Assembly (NCBI GenBank): GCA_022495995.1
Contig: JAFEMH010001295.1
Span: 310,001-374,000, forward strand
Direction: 5' to 3'
Length of the DNA stretch: 64,000 nucleotides
Source: Adenophora triphylla var. japonica
Lineage: Eukaryota; Streptophyta; Magnoliopsida; Asterales; Campanulaceae
The notes below the pieces were generated by a model, which saw nothing but the letters and a program-made list of their open reading frames with translations, was not told where the DNA came from and ran no database searches. A program made the position numbers and the translations under genes. Shown here one piece after another: positions 54,601-64,000 of the stretch (position 1 is the first letter of the stretch; each line of letters opens with the position of its first letter).

Positions 54601-55618
54601 CTTCGGTCCATTCTCGTGTCCACATTCTTCTTCATGAGCTTGAAGATGGGCTCGCACATAGTGGTCAACCGATTGACAAAACGGCCGATGTACCGCAATT
54701 TTCCCATGAAGCTTTTGACTTCGTCCGGGTTTGAGGTGGCCTCATATCCATGATAGCTTTGATCTTTCTGGGGTCAACTTCTATACCTCGCTCCGTGACC
54801 ATGTACCCGAGCACTTTTCCCCTTGTCACTCCGAAGGTGCATTTGGCGTGGTTTAGTCTCATGGAATGCCGTCTCACTCTCTCAAAGAATTTTCGTAGGT
54901 CAACAAAGTGCCGCCCACCTTCTCCTTTGGAGTGGATTATCATGTCGTCTACGTAGACCTCAATCTCCTTGTGGATCATGTCATGAAAAAGTGCGGCCGC
55001 CGCCCTTCGTAAGTAGCCCCAAAGCATTCTCGAGCCCGAATGGCATTACCGTATAACAAGAGGTTCCCCACGGTGTGGTGAAGGCCGTCTTTTCTTGATC
55101 TTCCTCGGCCATCTTGATCCGGGTTGTAGCCTCGCAAAACCATCAACGAAGGATTTGACTTCGTAGTTGGCAAAGTGGAGTCCACCAGATGTCTATGTTT
55201 GGCGTAGGGTAGTCGTCTTTGGGGCCGGCCTTGTTCGTATCTCTAAATCCACACAAAGAGCCGCACCTTCCCATTGGCCTTGGTTACGGTCACGATGTTG
55301 GACAACCATGTCGGGTATTCAATAACTCGATGAATCCTACCCGCAGAGCTTCTCAATTTCTTCTTTGACCTCGTAGAGACCATTCCGGCTTGATCTTTCT
55401 CAGCTTTTGCTTTACCGGCTTGGCATCCGGTGCTAGAGGGATTCTCGTGCTCTACTATCGAACCTGTCTAGCCCCGGCATATCTTTGTATGACCATGCAA
55501 ACACGTCGACGTATTCTCCGAGCAGCCCAATCAATCTGTCCCTTTCAACCCCCCGGAAGAAGCTTCCAATCTGTGTCTCTTTAGGTTCCTCAATAGTACC
55601 CAAGTTCACACTTATCAA
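54601..55618 (-). pseudogene. Ty3/gypsy reverse transcriptase (broken)
   Basis: VNLGTIEEPKETQIGSF and VDVFAWSYKDMPGLD open the region near 55600. RT blocks follow, with HDMIHKEIEVYVDDMIIHSK (catalytic YVDD near 54950) and LNHAKCTFGVTRGKVLGYMV. Frame changes are frequent. Confidence 0.87.
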
Positions 55619-56841
55619 AACCTCCTCACTTTGGGCCCGGTTTTCCTCTTTTTCGAAACCTCGCTTAAAGATTTCTTTAATGTATTGTTCGTTTAGTGTG
55701 TTTGCATCTTGTTCAAATGATTCATTATTAACTCGTTGTTAAGTTTTGAGTTAATTTATCATTTGTTAAGTTGGCAATAAGAGGATAATCGTAAAGATTT
55801 GTCATTTCATTCAAGATAAGGGGAAAGATGACATCGATTACATTTTCATAATCCTCAGCGTGAGGCCTTCTGATGACTCTCGAGGACCGGAATTCGAAGA
55901 TTCCCGACTCAACCGAATAGACAACACCGACTCGACCCTACACTACTTATTGACTCGAGGGGACTTGACAAGGGTTGGACCGGATCTCACTCCTTCTTGC
56001 CGTTGCCCTGGGAGTAGCAGCCTTGCCGCCGTTCTTCGTAAAGTTGGAGACTTCGAACCGATCAAAAGCTTGCCGGAAATCATTAACAGCCGGTACTCGT
56101 GGAAAGATGGTGAGGGGAACTAAAGTAACTTGTTGCAATCTTTCAAATTAGCTCTTCCGTAGCGACCGGACTCATTGATCAAGGGTCCGGCTCATCTTAT
56201 CAATGCACCGCCGATAACTCATTTTCTCTTTACCGATCTTGGACACCACGACCTTGTCAGGTAGCCAATAGAAGGGTTGGCCTGGATAATGCCGATGAAG
56301 TCTTCTTCGTAGGGGGTCTTAATTCTTCCTTGACCGGCTACGTATTCAATAGGCTTTCGTGTTCTCGCTTCTAGATCTCGCTAGCTTCTCATTGAACTTC
56401 ACGATAGCCACAAATTCAGCACTTTCTCGCTTCAAGAGGATCACCGTACATGGGGGTATCAGCCGGACCGTACTTGGGGTGATGGGTTTCTTGACAGTTC
56501 CTTGGCATAATTGACATAGTAGTCGAACTTGCCCGAAGGCTCTCCTAAAGTTCCTACGCTCTTGTCCCCAGCCTTCGTATCTTTCCTTAAGCTTCGCCGT
56601 GTGGACTTTCTCTTCTTCTTCTTCCTTGAAGGAGCGTCCTCATTGATCCATTCTTGATACTCATACTCGAGGCGCCGCAATCACATACATCATACCGTAT
56701 GTGAGGCTTGGGTTGAACCGGGATAGCCCCTCCAATTGCTTGGTCATTACCGTTGTGGATTACCATGTTGGCCATTTTGACACCGAAAGCCGACAAAACC
56801 GAGGATTCTCGCGAACCTGTTCGAGGATTCTGCGCTAACAA
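55619..56841 (-). pseudogene. Pre-pol frame of nested Tat element
   Basis: Homologous to 23617-24360 of the other Tat copy: MANMVIHNGNDQAIGGAIPV, then a KKKRKS-like basic tract and GEPSGKFDYYVNYAKE. As there, no capsid motif, zinc knuckle or protease is visible. Confidence 0.55.
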
Positions 56842-58500
56842 GTCGCCGACCCGGTGTTCTCACCCACTTCTTTCTCGCCAAGGGAAAGGGATAGGAAAGG
56901 TTTAGACTCGGTAGGTGTTTAGTCAAGGCTCGTGCAATATGCAAATTAGAATCTTCAAGTTTACTTAAAATGTTGTCTTTTATTAATATCTATTTGGTTG
57001 GAAAAGGGGTTCGCCCTTCTTTTTCACAACTACTCTAGATCCCGGATCGCCGGGTTCCGTCACTACGTCTATAAGCCCCTCGTATTCCACCCGTATTTCG
57101 ACCTCCCAGGTGGATGCCCCGGCGAGGGTCCTATAGGCACGCGGATCCCACCGACCGAGAGTAAAGAACGCTCCTCTCGTGTCTAGCGGGTCATAGGACC
57201 TTTCAACGCACGAGCGATGCGGATTATAGTCAAGGCAATACGGTGAAAGTCTCGTCTCTCTGCCTCGACGGATCTTCGACAGAGTTTCGCTCGAGCGAAT
57301 GACGGTTTTTGACTTTCGGTAATGTCCGAGAATATAATAGGCATGGGTCGGGCGGCAAAAGCCGGATGACACAAAGGTCACATTGAACTTCGTTGCATAC
57401 GCAAAGGCGCGAGTCGGAATCGAAGGCAATGACGGTCAAGATCTTGCCAATTTTTCCTTGTCGGAATTTTGGCAGAGCTTCGCTTGAGCGAAAGATCTTT
57501 TATTTTGGCAAAGACTTGGTCTTGACTTTTACGCATTCCGTGCGGGTCAAGGTCAATAGTCAATGCCTGAGTCAAGATCCCACCGATTTTTCCTTGTCGG
57601 AATTTTGGCGGAGTTCCGCTTGAGCGAAAATCTTGGTTTCCGTTATGAGCTAAGGCTTCGACCTTTACGTGGGTATGCAACCGGGCTATATGACACGGAC
57701 TAGACCAAAAACCAACCAAAAGTCACGGATTTTTGAAACGTGTGACACCGGACCGTGCATTGGTCGACACCGGCCGCCATGGGGAGGTTGGGATGATTCC
57801 GTGCGCGCCCGGAGCATCGTAAGGCCGTCCGTGGATCGCACTGAACCACCCTGGGTTTGAAGGACGTGCGTGCAAAAGTGTACAGATATATCAAAGTGCG
57901 CGTAGTGTGCGGTCTCCTAAAAATGTTCCTTTTGAGTTAAAACAGAGATTTTCATAAATGTGTTTTAAAGGAATGATTTTCGGGACGGGGAAAATGCAAC
58001 ACATAAGCACGTAAATTTTCTCGGGAGCCCTGGCCACCATGGAGCCGAATAGCCCCAAGCCGCTAGGACCGCCAGATTAACCATGATTTTTCCCGGTGGA
58101 ATTGCCACCGAGGTCGTATGGTCGAATCCTATGAGGATTAGCCGTACGACCGCATGGATCAATTTTCCAGGTTCCACTCCTTTTGCTATTTTTCGGGTTG
58201 TTTCCCGTTCGAAGTATGCACAGATTCCAAGATGCAAATGATGCAATCCATGGTAAAAGAAAGCAAGCACGATTAATGAAATCGGCGATGGGAGTCTAAC
58301 CCGCTCAAAGGGAAAAGCTTTTTGTATTTTTTTCAAAATTTTTTTTTCTTTCAAAAAGGGATACCGGTACGTGGGATTGTTAAACCACCTTGTTATCCCA
58401 AGCCCCGGGTTAGGAGCGATACAGAAGGGTAAGTGGGGTCCACCTATATACCAAGTATCGACTTTTGTTTTGAAAATAAAGCTTTTCTCCTTTGGGATGA
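56842..58500 (-). other. Leader of nested Tat element
   Basis: Untranslated and homologous to 21893-23616. Hairpin-like TTCGCTTGAGCGAA blocks occur near 57480 and 57608, with a related TTCGCTCGAGCGAA near 57286. Confidence 0.7.
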
Positions 58501-58515
58501 TCCCAGGAGTCGCCA
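58501..58515 (-). other. Primer-binding site of nested Tat element
   Basis: The minus strand reads TGGCGACTCCTGGGA three bases inside the 5' LTR. The central CGCT of the usual site is shortened. Confidence 0.85.
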
Positions 58516-58518
58516 AAC

Positions 58519-60135
58519 CGTGAATGTGTGCCCAAAATTTTTGTTTATTGGAATTCACGCGAGTTTGAAGACATCCGAGTTATTTGAAAAACGGAGTCGC
58601 CACGCCATTTTGATTACCTCAAAACTTTGAAAAAAAGGTGTTATGGGTTCGGAGGTTAAGTTACCCTCGGGAAGAACGTTTGGCGTTCACCCAAAGTGCC
58701 TTGCCGGAGCAAGTCTCCCTAGATTTCATTAATCGTGTTTGCTTGCGTGCTTTCTTTGTGTGCATGTGTTTGAAAATAAAGGGGGGGAATGTCCCAAGTT
58801 ATCTTCCGGACGTACAAACCATTTGTTGGTTGTCGCTCGGGATTCCTTGGAATTTATGTATTTAGGATTATGATCCCGTCCTCATCTTATGACTTATGAT
58901 CATCGTATTTTTAAGCCTCGGGACCCTCGGGACTTGCGTGATCGAGAGAATGACTCTCTTTTGGGTCAAAGATGAGGTTCTTTAGGAAGGAATGTCCTTA
59001 GCCCATCAATCCTACGCTTTAAGACGGTCGAGCTCGTATAGAGGCTTCATACTCATTCTTAAGCGATAATCGGAGATATAGGGTTCAAGGTTATCCTTTT
59101 CCTAAAGAAATCATGAACCTTTAATGGAAGGAACGATGCAAAGATGAGAACTTTTACACCGGTCCGTTCCAAGGTTGGGGGAAAGGGGAAATGCATGATA
59201 AAAAATGACTCTTTAATGAAAAGATGACATTTTTAGGTTGCAAATGATGCTTTTTGATTTAAAGAAATGATCTTTATGCAAATGATGCATAAAGATTTGA
59301 TTTTTATGCAAATGATGCATTGAAAAAGGGGTTTTGATGCAAAGGATGCGTTTTCATTGAAAAAGATTTGATCTTTATATGCAAATGATGCATAAAGATG
59401 ACATTTTTATTGGAAAATAGGGATTTTAGGTGCAAAGGATGCACCTTTATGAAAAAGACTACATTTTTATGACAAATGAGGTCTTAATGCATGCAAAGGG
59501 GAAAGGGGGTGATAAAGATATGATCTTTATGAATAAATGCCAAGTCCCAAGCAAGATATATGAATGCAATGAGCAAGTATATCAATTAAAATGCAAGGTT
59601 AGGGCGTGCGAGGTTACCAATCGTTTCCTTCGCTTCTTCGGACGGAGCTAGGAGGAGAGGTTCTTCTTGGGTCTTTAAGGAGGAGGGAGATGGCTTCTTG
59701 AGCTTCTTCTTCGCCTTCTTGAGCCTTCAAGGGTTTTTCTTCACGTCTGGACTGCTATGGAGTGTGTGTGTGATTGTTGGTGTTGTTGTTATTTGTGTGT
59801 TGAAATGGGTAGAGGAGGGCTCTATTTATAGGCAGCCTGATAAGGCTAATGAAGCCGTGCGGCCGCAGCTCTTTCGCAAATGAGGCCGTGCGGTCTTATC
59901 CATCAATGACTCAAAGCATTCTAGAACCATGCAAGGTGGCATCATTCTAGAAGCTTCCCCCTAATTAAGAAAAACGTGTTTTCTTAATTAGGAAGGCTCC
60001 TTACAGCCCTAATTTAAATTTGGACTGTTCCAGGACATTTCCGGAACACTAGGAAGGTCCGGGGAATTACCGGGAAATTTACCGAAATGTCGGGAAAATT
60101 AACCGGAAGGCATGAGCCAGATTTGGGTACTTACA
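58519..60135 (-). repeat. 5' LTR of nested Tat element
   Basis: 1,617 bp, partner of 44138-45746, with the same palindrome doublet and TATA box. TSD ACTAC follows at 60136. Confidence 0.95.
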
Positions 60136-60906
60136 ACTACAGCAGTGCACTTTCTGGTCTGGCCCATCTGTAAGACCATATCAAAAATGGGAGCCAGTCC
60201 CAAGCTCTCCACCCGCTCACGAGGACTACCCTCACCAGCCGGCAAGGACGCCCACAACTCTCCTACTGCCTTAAGGGAGCTACGCCCTTTCATCTTCTTC
60301 CCCTGCAGGTAAACACAGCACATGTATGTATCACTACTCGCATTTAAATAAAAAACATTTGTACGTACTTGTATTATTTTGCTGTTGAATAAAAAATTCC
60401 CATACCTGCATCCCAACGCGGGAACGAAGTCCCGTGGATCCATGACGCTCCTGACCCGCATAAAAATCGGACTGATTTCGCAATAGAAAAAACAACCTCG
60501 AAGAGCGGTAATTGCGAGAAGCCCGTCGCCGTCCCGCATCAAGGTCCCCGCCAGCGTCACTCCTATCGCTCTCCCCGACGCCATGGTCACCGCCCTCTTC
60601 ATCATCACTACCACCATTCCCGCCGCCATCGCCACCACCATTGCCGCCACCATGGCCGCCGCCACTGCTGCCACCATGGCCACCACCTTAGCTGCCACCA
60701 TCACCTCCATAACTACCAATATTCCCATACCCACTATCAAAACTACCAAAACCACCAAAGCTTCCACTGCCACCAGCACCGCCGCCATCATAACCGCCGG
60801 TATGACCAAAGAGACCACCAATATCGCCGGTGTACGAGCCCAAGGATTGATAATCTGGGTGATTTATCATGGAAATTACATCGTTGACCCAATCTGGAGG
60901 ATCCAT
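60136..60906 (-). pseudogene. Plant mobile domain gene, exon 1 and first part of exon 2
   Basis: The minus-strand ATG at 60906 opens MDPPDWVNDVISMINHPDYQ. A long Gly/Ser-rich, then acidic segment (GGSDDEEGGD) follows, ending at 60406. One TAA at codon 73 interrupts it. A GT/AG intron (60405-60303) leads to exon 2 (60302), with MKGRSSLKAVGELWASL and LAPIFDMVLQMGQTRKC. The reading runs into the TSD of the nested Tat element and continues in phase at 44132. Together with 42569-44137 the gene would have four exons and about 685 codons. A Gly-rich N-terminus before a PMD domain is unusual among the PMD proteins I know. Confidence 0.82.
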
Positions 60907-61220
60907 GGCAAATCCTTCACGAATTTAGTACCAAAGCAGTGAATTCACTCGAATTTCCTCGGCAAGATCTTGATGTTTCGTAACAATGCGGAAGAAGAAG
61001 AAGAATGAAGGAAGAAGAAGGAGTCGTTCGTAATAATGGCCGATCGCCGAAAATACTGGCCAATCCAGGAAAGGGCCGATCGACCCTTTTATTAAGGGCC
61101 GATCGGATCTTTATTTTGTGTTTCTTCGTGATGGATGAGCGGTGAGGATTTAATCTAGACCTTGTCGATCCTCGTCAAAGTGCCTCTTGCCAATCAGGAG
61201 AAAGGGCCGATCGGCCCTTC
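60907..61220 (-). promoter_or_regulatory. Putative promoter of the antisense PMD gene
   Basis: Upstream of the ATG, GGCCGATCG-centred motifs occur at about 61039, 61073, 61096 and 61204 (GGGCCGATCGACCC, GGGCCGATCGGCCC). They share the GCCGATCG core with the array in the element's own LTRs. AATAAAAG-type sequence lies between two of them. Confidence 0.5.
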
Positions 61221-62246
61221 CTTTTCCCCACCTCGATAACAGATACTTGGTCCAAATCCTTGACCAGACCATTAAAAGGCCTCGCCCCTTTCCAAAGAAT
61301 CAGATATTCTCATTTATTACCCTTTTTTATTACCCATCATATATTTCCTTTTTAATTTTCGGATGGCCCACACATAGTCATACCCTCACAAATCTTTGGG
61401 TGACTCCCCGGACAGTCAAATCTTTGGGTGACTCCCCGGACAGTCAAATTTTTGGGTGACTCTCAGGCAGTCAAATCTTTGGGTGACTCCCGTACACAGT
61501 CAAATCTTTGGGTGACTCCCCGTACAGCCAAATCTTTGGGTGACTCCCGAACAAATCGAATCTTTGGGTGACTCCCGTACAAATGAAATCTTTGGGTGAC
61601 TCCCCGTACAGATCAAATCTTTGGGTGACTCGACTCCCGGACAAATCAAATCTTTGGGTGACTCCCCGTACAGTCAAATCTTTGGGTGACTCTCCGGACA
61701 GTTAAATCTTTGGGTGACTCCCCGTACAATCAAATCTTTGGGTGACTCCCCGTACAGTCAAATATTTGGGTGACTCCCCGGACAGTCAAATCTTTGGGTG
61801 ACTCCCCGTACAGTCAAATCTTTGGGTGACTCCCCGTACAGTCAAATCTTTGGGTGACTCCCCGTACAGTCAAATCTTTGGGTGACTCCCTGACAATCAA
61901 ATCTTTGGGTGACTCCCCAGACAGTCAAATCTTTCAAGGACTCCCATATCCTTGAGTGAGTCCCACACGATCACATCTTTGGTTTGAGACGCCACACGTC
62001 CTCCATTCTTGGGTACTAAATGCCCACTTTTCTGAACTACGATTCGGCTTGATTCCTATTGGGATACGTAGGTAGCCCGACAAGGGTTCAGCCACTCGAA
62101 TTACCTGGTCATCTTTTCATTTGCGACTCAGCTCGAGTCCAAACCTCACATCCGCAAGCTCATCGTTTCACCTCCTGAAATTCCTTTTTTCAGGACGGAT
62201 CCTATTTTTTATCGTCGACCCCACTTGTCTTACAAGAAGCGTCGCC
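61221..62246 (+). other. 3' untranslated region of PMD-carrying element
   Basis: It contains a 28-bp tandem array (61389-61930) and then a GATACGTAGGTAGCC block near 62075 that is also found in the nested Tat element. No coding sequence. Confidence 0.75.
61389..61930. repeat. 28-bp tandem repeat array
   Basis: About 19 full units contain AATCTTTGGGTGACTCCCCG, with small length variants around the GTACAGT/GGACAGT junction. Confidence 0.96.
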
Positions 62247-62256
62247 GAGGGGCTAC
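62247..62256 (+). other. Polypurine tract of PMD-carrying element
   Basis: GAGGGGCTAC lies directly before the 3' LTR. Confidence 0.85.
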
Positions 62257-63384
62257 TGTTAGTACCCGGTCCTAAAAAAAGGGTATTTTAAATATTATGG
62301 CCCGGTTTAATTAACAAAACCCTAAATTAATCTTTTCTCCGCCGTCAGCAATTCGCGTGGAAGGTACGCCAGGAAGTAGTGCCGATCGACCCTTATTTTT
62401 AGGTTCGATCGACCATTATTTTTGGTGCCGATCGACCATTATCTTTAGTGCCGATCGACCCTTCCTTTTTTGTGCCGACCGACCCTTATTATTAGGGTCG
62501 ATCGACCCTTTCCTCGGTCCAGCCCATTTCCCGAAGCACTATAAATACGTGCACTCGGTACCCATTTTTAACACACACGTTCCCAATAGAAAACACACAC
62601 GTTCCCAATAGAAAACACACATTTTACACGAAGAAGTCAAGACTAGACTTGGTTTTCCCTTCCACGCATCTCCCAATATCGCTCCGAATCTTGCTAGATT
62701 CGACCCCAAAGTCTTGCCACAATTGGTAAGTCTTTATTTTAAATATTCCGTTCTTTATTATTATTGCTGCGCTATATAATTGATTTGCATGCTTAATATG
62801 TTTTAATTGTGCCTATATGCTAGATTTAGGACTGTTTTAATATATTTAAGTATGCATAGCCAAGGATGATCTAAGGTTTCACCCGAGAAACCCAATGGAT
62901 CTAGGAACTATTTCTTTCTTTCCTCCTTAAATAATAATCATCCCATGATCAACAATTCCCCAGGGATGAACGTTGATTAGTGCACCTTCCGAGGGCCTAA
63001 ATCAAAGGTTCTAGGGTGTGATCATCAATTAATTCTTTCTCTCCCCTCCTCCTTATGCATGATCCCGTTTCTTCTATCTATTCCTGCAAACACCGCACAC
63101 AACCAACACCCCACATGCTAGAAAGACCGATCCGTCGGGCAATAGGAGTGATAACGTTTCTTCTTCTGTTGTAACTTAACCCCCGAACCCAATCACATGT
63201 TTAGCCTTTTTTCAATGCTTTGGGCTATATCAAAGCGGCGTGGCGACTCTCAAAAGTTAAACTAATATTTTTAATATGGTTTAAAGTGAGTGTCACTTAA
63301 TGAATATCCCATTTCGATCCGACATTACATGATTATTTATTTTAAACTTCCGAATGCGCGTTGCATCGGGACAGGGTATTCACA
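62257..63384 (+). repeat. 3' LTR of PMD-carrying element
   Basis: 1,128 bp, the same length as the 5' LTR with about 13 substitutions. It is followed by the TSD GCATT and resumed copia coding. Confidence 0.96.
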
Positions 63385-64000
63385 GCATTCTCTCCTTGAG
63401 CCACATTTAGCTCCAAATGTTGCTGATGATTTTGTTGAGCATAATGAAACAGGTGAATCATCTCAAACCGCACCTGAACATCAACCGCAAAATCCAGCAC
63501 CCTCAACTGAAATTCCCTCAAACCGCACTTTTGAAACCGCACCTGAAGTTCCTACTCCAGATGCAACTCCTAGGGAAGAAGAAGTTGAGAATTCCCCTAT
63601 CCAGCTTATAGAATCTCTTCGTCAACTTACATTCCATGACTTCGCTGAAGGATCTAACGACATTCAAATTGATGATTTTCAGTAAACCTCAGTCCAACCA
63701 GACTTACCCCCAGAGGTTCGTGAAGTCAGCAGTCACCCTCTTTCTAATGTAATTGGTGATCTGTTTTCCAGTGTTCAAACAAGGAGATCGAACTATGACG
63801 AGCATACTTCCTTGATATCTCAAATTGAACCCAAGAAGATTGATGAAACACTCCAAGATTCCAGTTGGGTCGTTGCTATGCAAGAAGAACTCAACCAGTT
63901 TGAAAGATGCAAGGTCTGGACTTTGGTGCCTAGACCTCAGGATCAAGGAGTAATAGGAACTAAGTGGGTATTTAGGAATAAGATGGATGAGAATGGAAGC
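63385..64000 (+). pseudogene. Sirevirus-like pol: linker and start of reverse transcriptase
   Basis: The reading continues the copia interrupted at 36318: LEPHLAPN, a Pro/Glu/Thr-rich linker, a TAA at 63683, then VREVSSHPLSNVIGD and the RT entry WVVAMQEELNQFERCKVWTL, ending KWVFRNKMDENGS at the window edge. It is in frame with the earlier part when the insertion and one TSD copy are discounted. Confidence 0.9.

Larger units (their letters stand above)
44138..60135 (-). mobile_element. Tat-lineage Ty3/gypsy element with two antisense genes, inserted in the PMD gene
   Basis: LTRs lie at 44138-45746 and 58519-60135. The TSD ACTAC lies at 44133-44137 and 60136-60140. The minus-strand primer site TGGCGACTCCTGGGA lies at 58515-58501. 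It is the same family as 20132-29929 (shared leader, pre-pol frame, pol and LTR promoter). It additionally keeps 6.4 kb between integrase and 3' LTR, with a 50-bp tandem array and two plus-strand coding regions. Pol is broken by many small indels although the LTRs are very similar. Confidence 0.95.
36319..63384 (+). mobile_element. Gypsy-type element with antisense plant mobile domain gene, interrupted by a Tat element
   Basis: 1,128-bp LTRs at 36319-37446 and 62257-63384 differ at only about 13 positions by my count. The TSD GCATT lies at 36314-36318 and 63385-63389. The primer site TGGCGACTCTGCTGGGG and the polypurine tract GAGGGGCTAC are of Tat type. Without the nested insertion it is about 11 kb. 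It has a Gag-like frame with a zinc-binding motif, no pol, two tandem arrays, and a four-exon PMD gene on the minus strand. It must depend on other elements for reverse transcription and integration. Confidence 0.95.
31100..64000 (+). mobile_element. Sirevirus-like Ty1/copia, interrupted and running out of the window
   Basis: The 5' LTR, tRNA-iMet primer site, gag, protease and integrase lie at 31100-36318. A 27-kb insertion (36319-63384, TSD GCATT) follows. The polyprotein resumes at 63385 with the linker and the start of RT. Its 3' end is beyond 64000. In-frame stops (TAA at 33361 and 63683) and frameshifts (near 34300-34370 and 36095) show that it is inactive. Confidence 0.9.

Noticed and set aside
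60099..60821. Long hydrophobic and Ala/Thr-rich frames opposite or out of phase with the PMD exon 1
   Set aside because: They are shadow readings of the Gly-codon-rich exon. The frame with PMD features and splice sites is the other one.
61389..61930. Regular repeats that could suggest a CRISPR-like array
   Set aside because: Units are contiguous 28-bp tandem repeats without unique spacers, in a plant retroelement 3' UTR.

Overview
The window looks like heterochromatic or transposon-dense DNA of a large flowering-plant genome, probably a eudicot. Nearly everything is LTR retrotransposon sequence with plant-type primer-binding sites (tRNA-iMet type for two Ty1/copia elements, and the TGGCGACTCC type of Tat-lineage Ty3/gypsy elements). 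There is one intact single-exon AP2/ERF transcription factor gene (13691-14755). No other gene looks like an intact host gene. No bacterial features, rRNA or tRNA genes, or CRISPR arrays were seen.

Layout. 1-1655: non-autonomous DNA transposon with ~145-bp terminal inverted repeats, inserted in a decayed Ty1/copia element (~1656-12474). That copia is split in its RNase H region by a minus-strand Ty1/copia (3891-10406; 5-bp target duplication TAGAT). 12475-15700: ERF gene and flanks, with a Stowaway-like MITE upstream. 15701-18228: internally deleted minus-strand copia (TSD TGAAG) keeping gag only. 20132-29929: Tat-lineage Ty3/gypsy (TSD ATTTG) with RT, two RNase H regions and integrase but no recognisable gag or protease. 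30867-30898: Helitron-like 3' end. 31100 to beyond 64000: Sirevirus-like copia, interrupted at 36318/63385.

The right half is a three-level nest. The copia contains a 27-kb insertion (36319-63384; 1,128-bp LTRs; TSD GCATT). That insertion is an ~11-kb gypsy-type element with a Gag-like zinc-knuckle remnant, no pol, and on the opposite strand a four-exon plant mobile domain (PMD) gene. Exon 2 of the PMD gene is split by a 16-kb Tat-lineage element (44138-60135; minus strand; TSD ACTAC). This Tat element belongs to the 20132-29929 family but keeps a long 3' region. That region carries its own antisense PMD homologue (~47.8-49.6 kb) and a second antisense coding region (~50.1-51.6 kb).

The most interesting pattern is regulatory. 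In the Tat family a pair of near-palindromes (GCCGTGCGGC type, start-to-start 29-31 bp) lies next to the LTR TATA box and recurs upstream of both antisense genes. In the PMD-carrying element a different palindrome (GCCGATCGACC/GGCC) is arrayed in the LTR and recurs upstream of its antisense PMD gene. This suggests, as inference, that promoter modules are shared between LTRs and antisense genes, possibly linked to the PMD proteins. LTR pairs of these two elements are very similar, so they are young, yet the inner element's coding regions are full of small indels. Several of these are CTG-to-CTCG changes that could be either real decay or consensus error.
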